Assembly (NCBI GenBank): GCA_030147225.1 | Contig: JASLAI010000367.1 | Span: 1-5,032 of the forward strand | Length of the DNA stretch: 5,032 bases | Direction of reading: 5' to 3' | Origin: Planococcus sp. (in: firmicutes) | Lineage (GTDB): Bacteria; Bacillota; Bacilli; Bacillales_A; Planococcaceae | In this document: positions 4,691 through 5,032 of the stretch, piece after piece | How the letters are laid out: each line of letters starts with the position of its first letter | Numbering within the stretch: the first letter of the stretch is position 1 | Program-made: the position numbers and the translations under genes | Notes under the pieces: generated by a model | Told to the model about the DNA's origin: nothing | What the model saw: only the letters and a program-made list of their open reading frames with translations | The model's database searches: none

Positions 4691-5032
4691 ATGAATGCGT
4701 GTCCGGAAAACATAATATATTTAATGGATGATTATTTGGATGGAGATATCGGTCCGAGCGATGAACGACTCTTTAAAGAACACTTGGAGAGCTGCCCGGA
4801 TTGCAGAAAGCAGTACCAGGAATTAAGCAAAACCATAGCATTTGTCCAAAGTGCATCACATATACAGGCACCTTCCGACTTTGTCCAGAAGACCATGGGA
4901 CGGCTGCCGAAAGAAAGACAGCGTGCAGGGGTCGAGCGTTGGTTCAGAAGACATCCGATGCTGGCAGCTGCAGCGTTGTTTTGCCTATTGATGAGTGCAG
5001 CATTAATGTCTAACTTTAATGACGATCAGCAT
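4691..5032 (+). CDS. rsiW: anti-sigma-W factor RsiW, N-terminal part (cut by window end)
   Basis: The first 114 codons of the SigW inhibitor are visible and open to the window edge. The N-terminal zinc anti-sigma (ZAS) domain shows the HxxxCxxC signature as His31, Cys35 and Cys38 (HLESCPDC), with Cys4 near the start (MNACPEN) as a likely further zinc ligand. It sits in the cytoplasm and binds SigW. The segment RWFRRHP (83-89) is followed by one hydrophobic helix, about residues 90-106 (PMLAAAALFCLLMSAALM), predicted to anchor the protein with its C-terminus outside. In B. subtilis, RsiW (about 208 residues) is destroyed by PrsW and then RasP on envelope stress; the outer part where cleavage begins lies largely beyond this window. 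The ATG has a strong ribosome site, and the gene follows sigW by 12 bp. Confidence 0.95.
   Translation, partial: MNACPENIIYLMDDYLDGDIGPSDERLFKEHLESCPDCRKQYQELSKTIAFVQSASHIQAPSDFVQKTMGRLPKERQRAGVERWFRRHPMLAAAALFCLLMSAALMSNFNDDQH

Noticed and set aside
4390..4713. 107-codon minus-strand open frame
   Set aside because: It is antisense to sigW and the start of rsiW, with serine- and arginine-rich sequence typical of a shadow frame.
4801..5013. 70-codon open frame on the plus strand near the right end
   Set aside because: It is out of frame inside rsiW, whose frame carries the ZAS motif and the membrane helix.

Overview
The window looks like the chromosome of a low-to-mid G+C Gram-positive bacterium of the order Bacillales. 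Support comes from strong AAGGAGG-type ribosome binding sites, a sigW-rsiW pair close to the Bacillus subtilis versions, a divergent citR/citA pair of the B. subtilis type, a Bacillus-type arginase, and a tRNA cluster mixing genes with and without an encoded CCA. A Planococcus/Sporosarcina-like member of the Planococcaceae is my best guess from base composition and protein flavour, but only an inference.

Layout. Positions 1-230 hold the end of a rightward tRNA cluster: the 3' part of tRNA-Gln(TTG), a complete tRNA-Lys(TTT) and a complete tRNA-Ala(GGC). The cluster ends at a hairpin (about 269-302) that appears to terminate transcription from both sides, because citA converges on it. citA (301-1380, minus strand) encodes a minor-type citrate synthase. 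A roughly 100 bp divergent promoter region separates it from citR (1485-2366, plus strand), its probable LysR-type regulator; this region contains a good sigma-A promoter for citR and a perfect 7+1+7 palindrome over that promoter's -10/+1 area. A GNAT acetyltransferase gene (2381-2944) follows citR by 14 bp, then arginase rocF (3015-3923) with its own probable promoter and a downstream terminator (about 3928-3952). A 162 bp intergenic region follows rocF and carries a textbook autoregulatory ECF promoter (TGAAAC-N16-CGTATA) plus a second, upstream ECF-like motif (GGAAAC-N16-CGTC). Last come sigW (4115-4678) and rsiW (from 4691, cut by the window end).

How the genes work together. citA/citR form a small regulated module making citrate from oxaloacetate and acetyl-CoA. 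Arginase splits arginine to ornithine and urea, the first step of the route to glutamate. sigW-rsiW is a self-contained envelope-stress switch: RsiW is a membrane-anchored zinc anti-sigma factor that holds SigW, and SigW drives its own operon. No mobile element, CRISPR array or defence system is visible. The content is mostly conserved core genome; the most interesting signals are regulatory: the double ECF-type promoter before sigW, the palindrome between citA and citR, the inverted repeat around the rocF start region, and the Asp-to-Glu change at a catalytic position of the citrate synthase.
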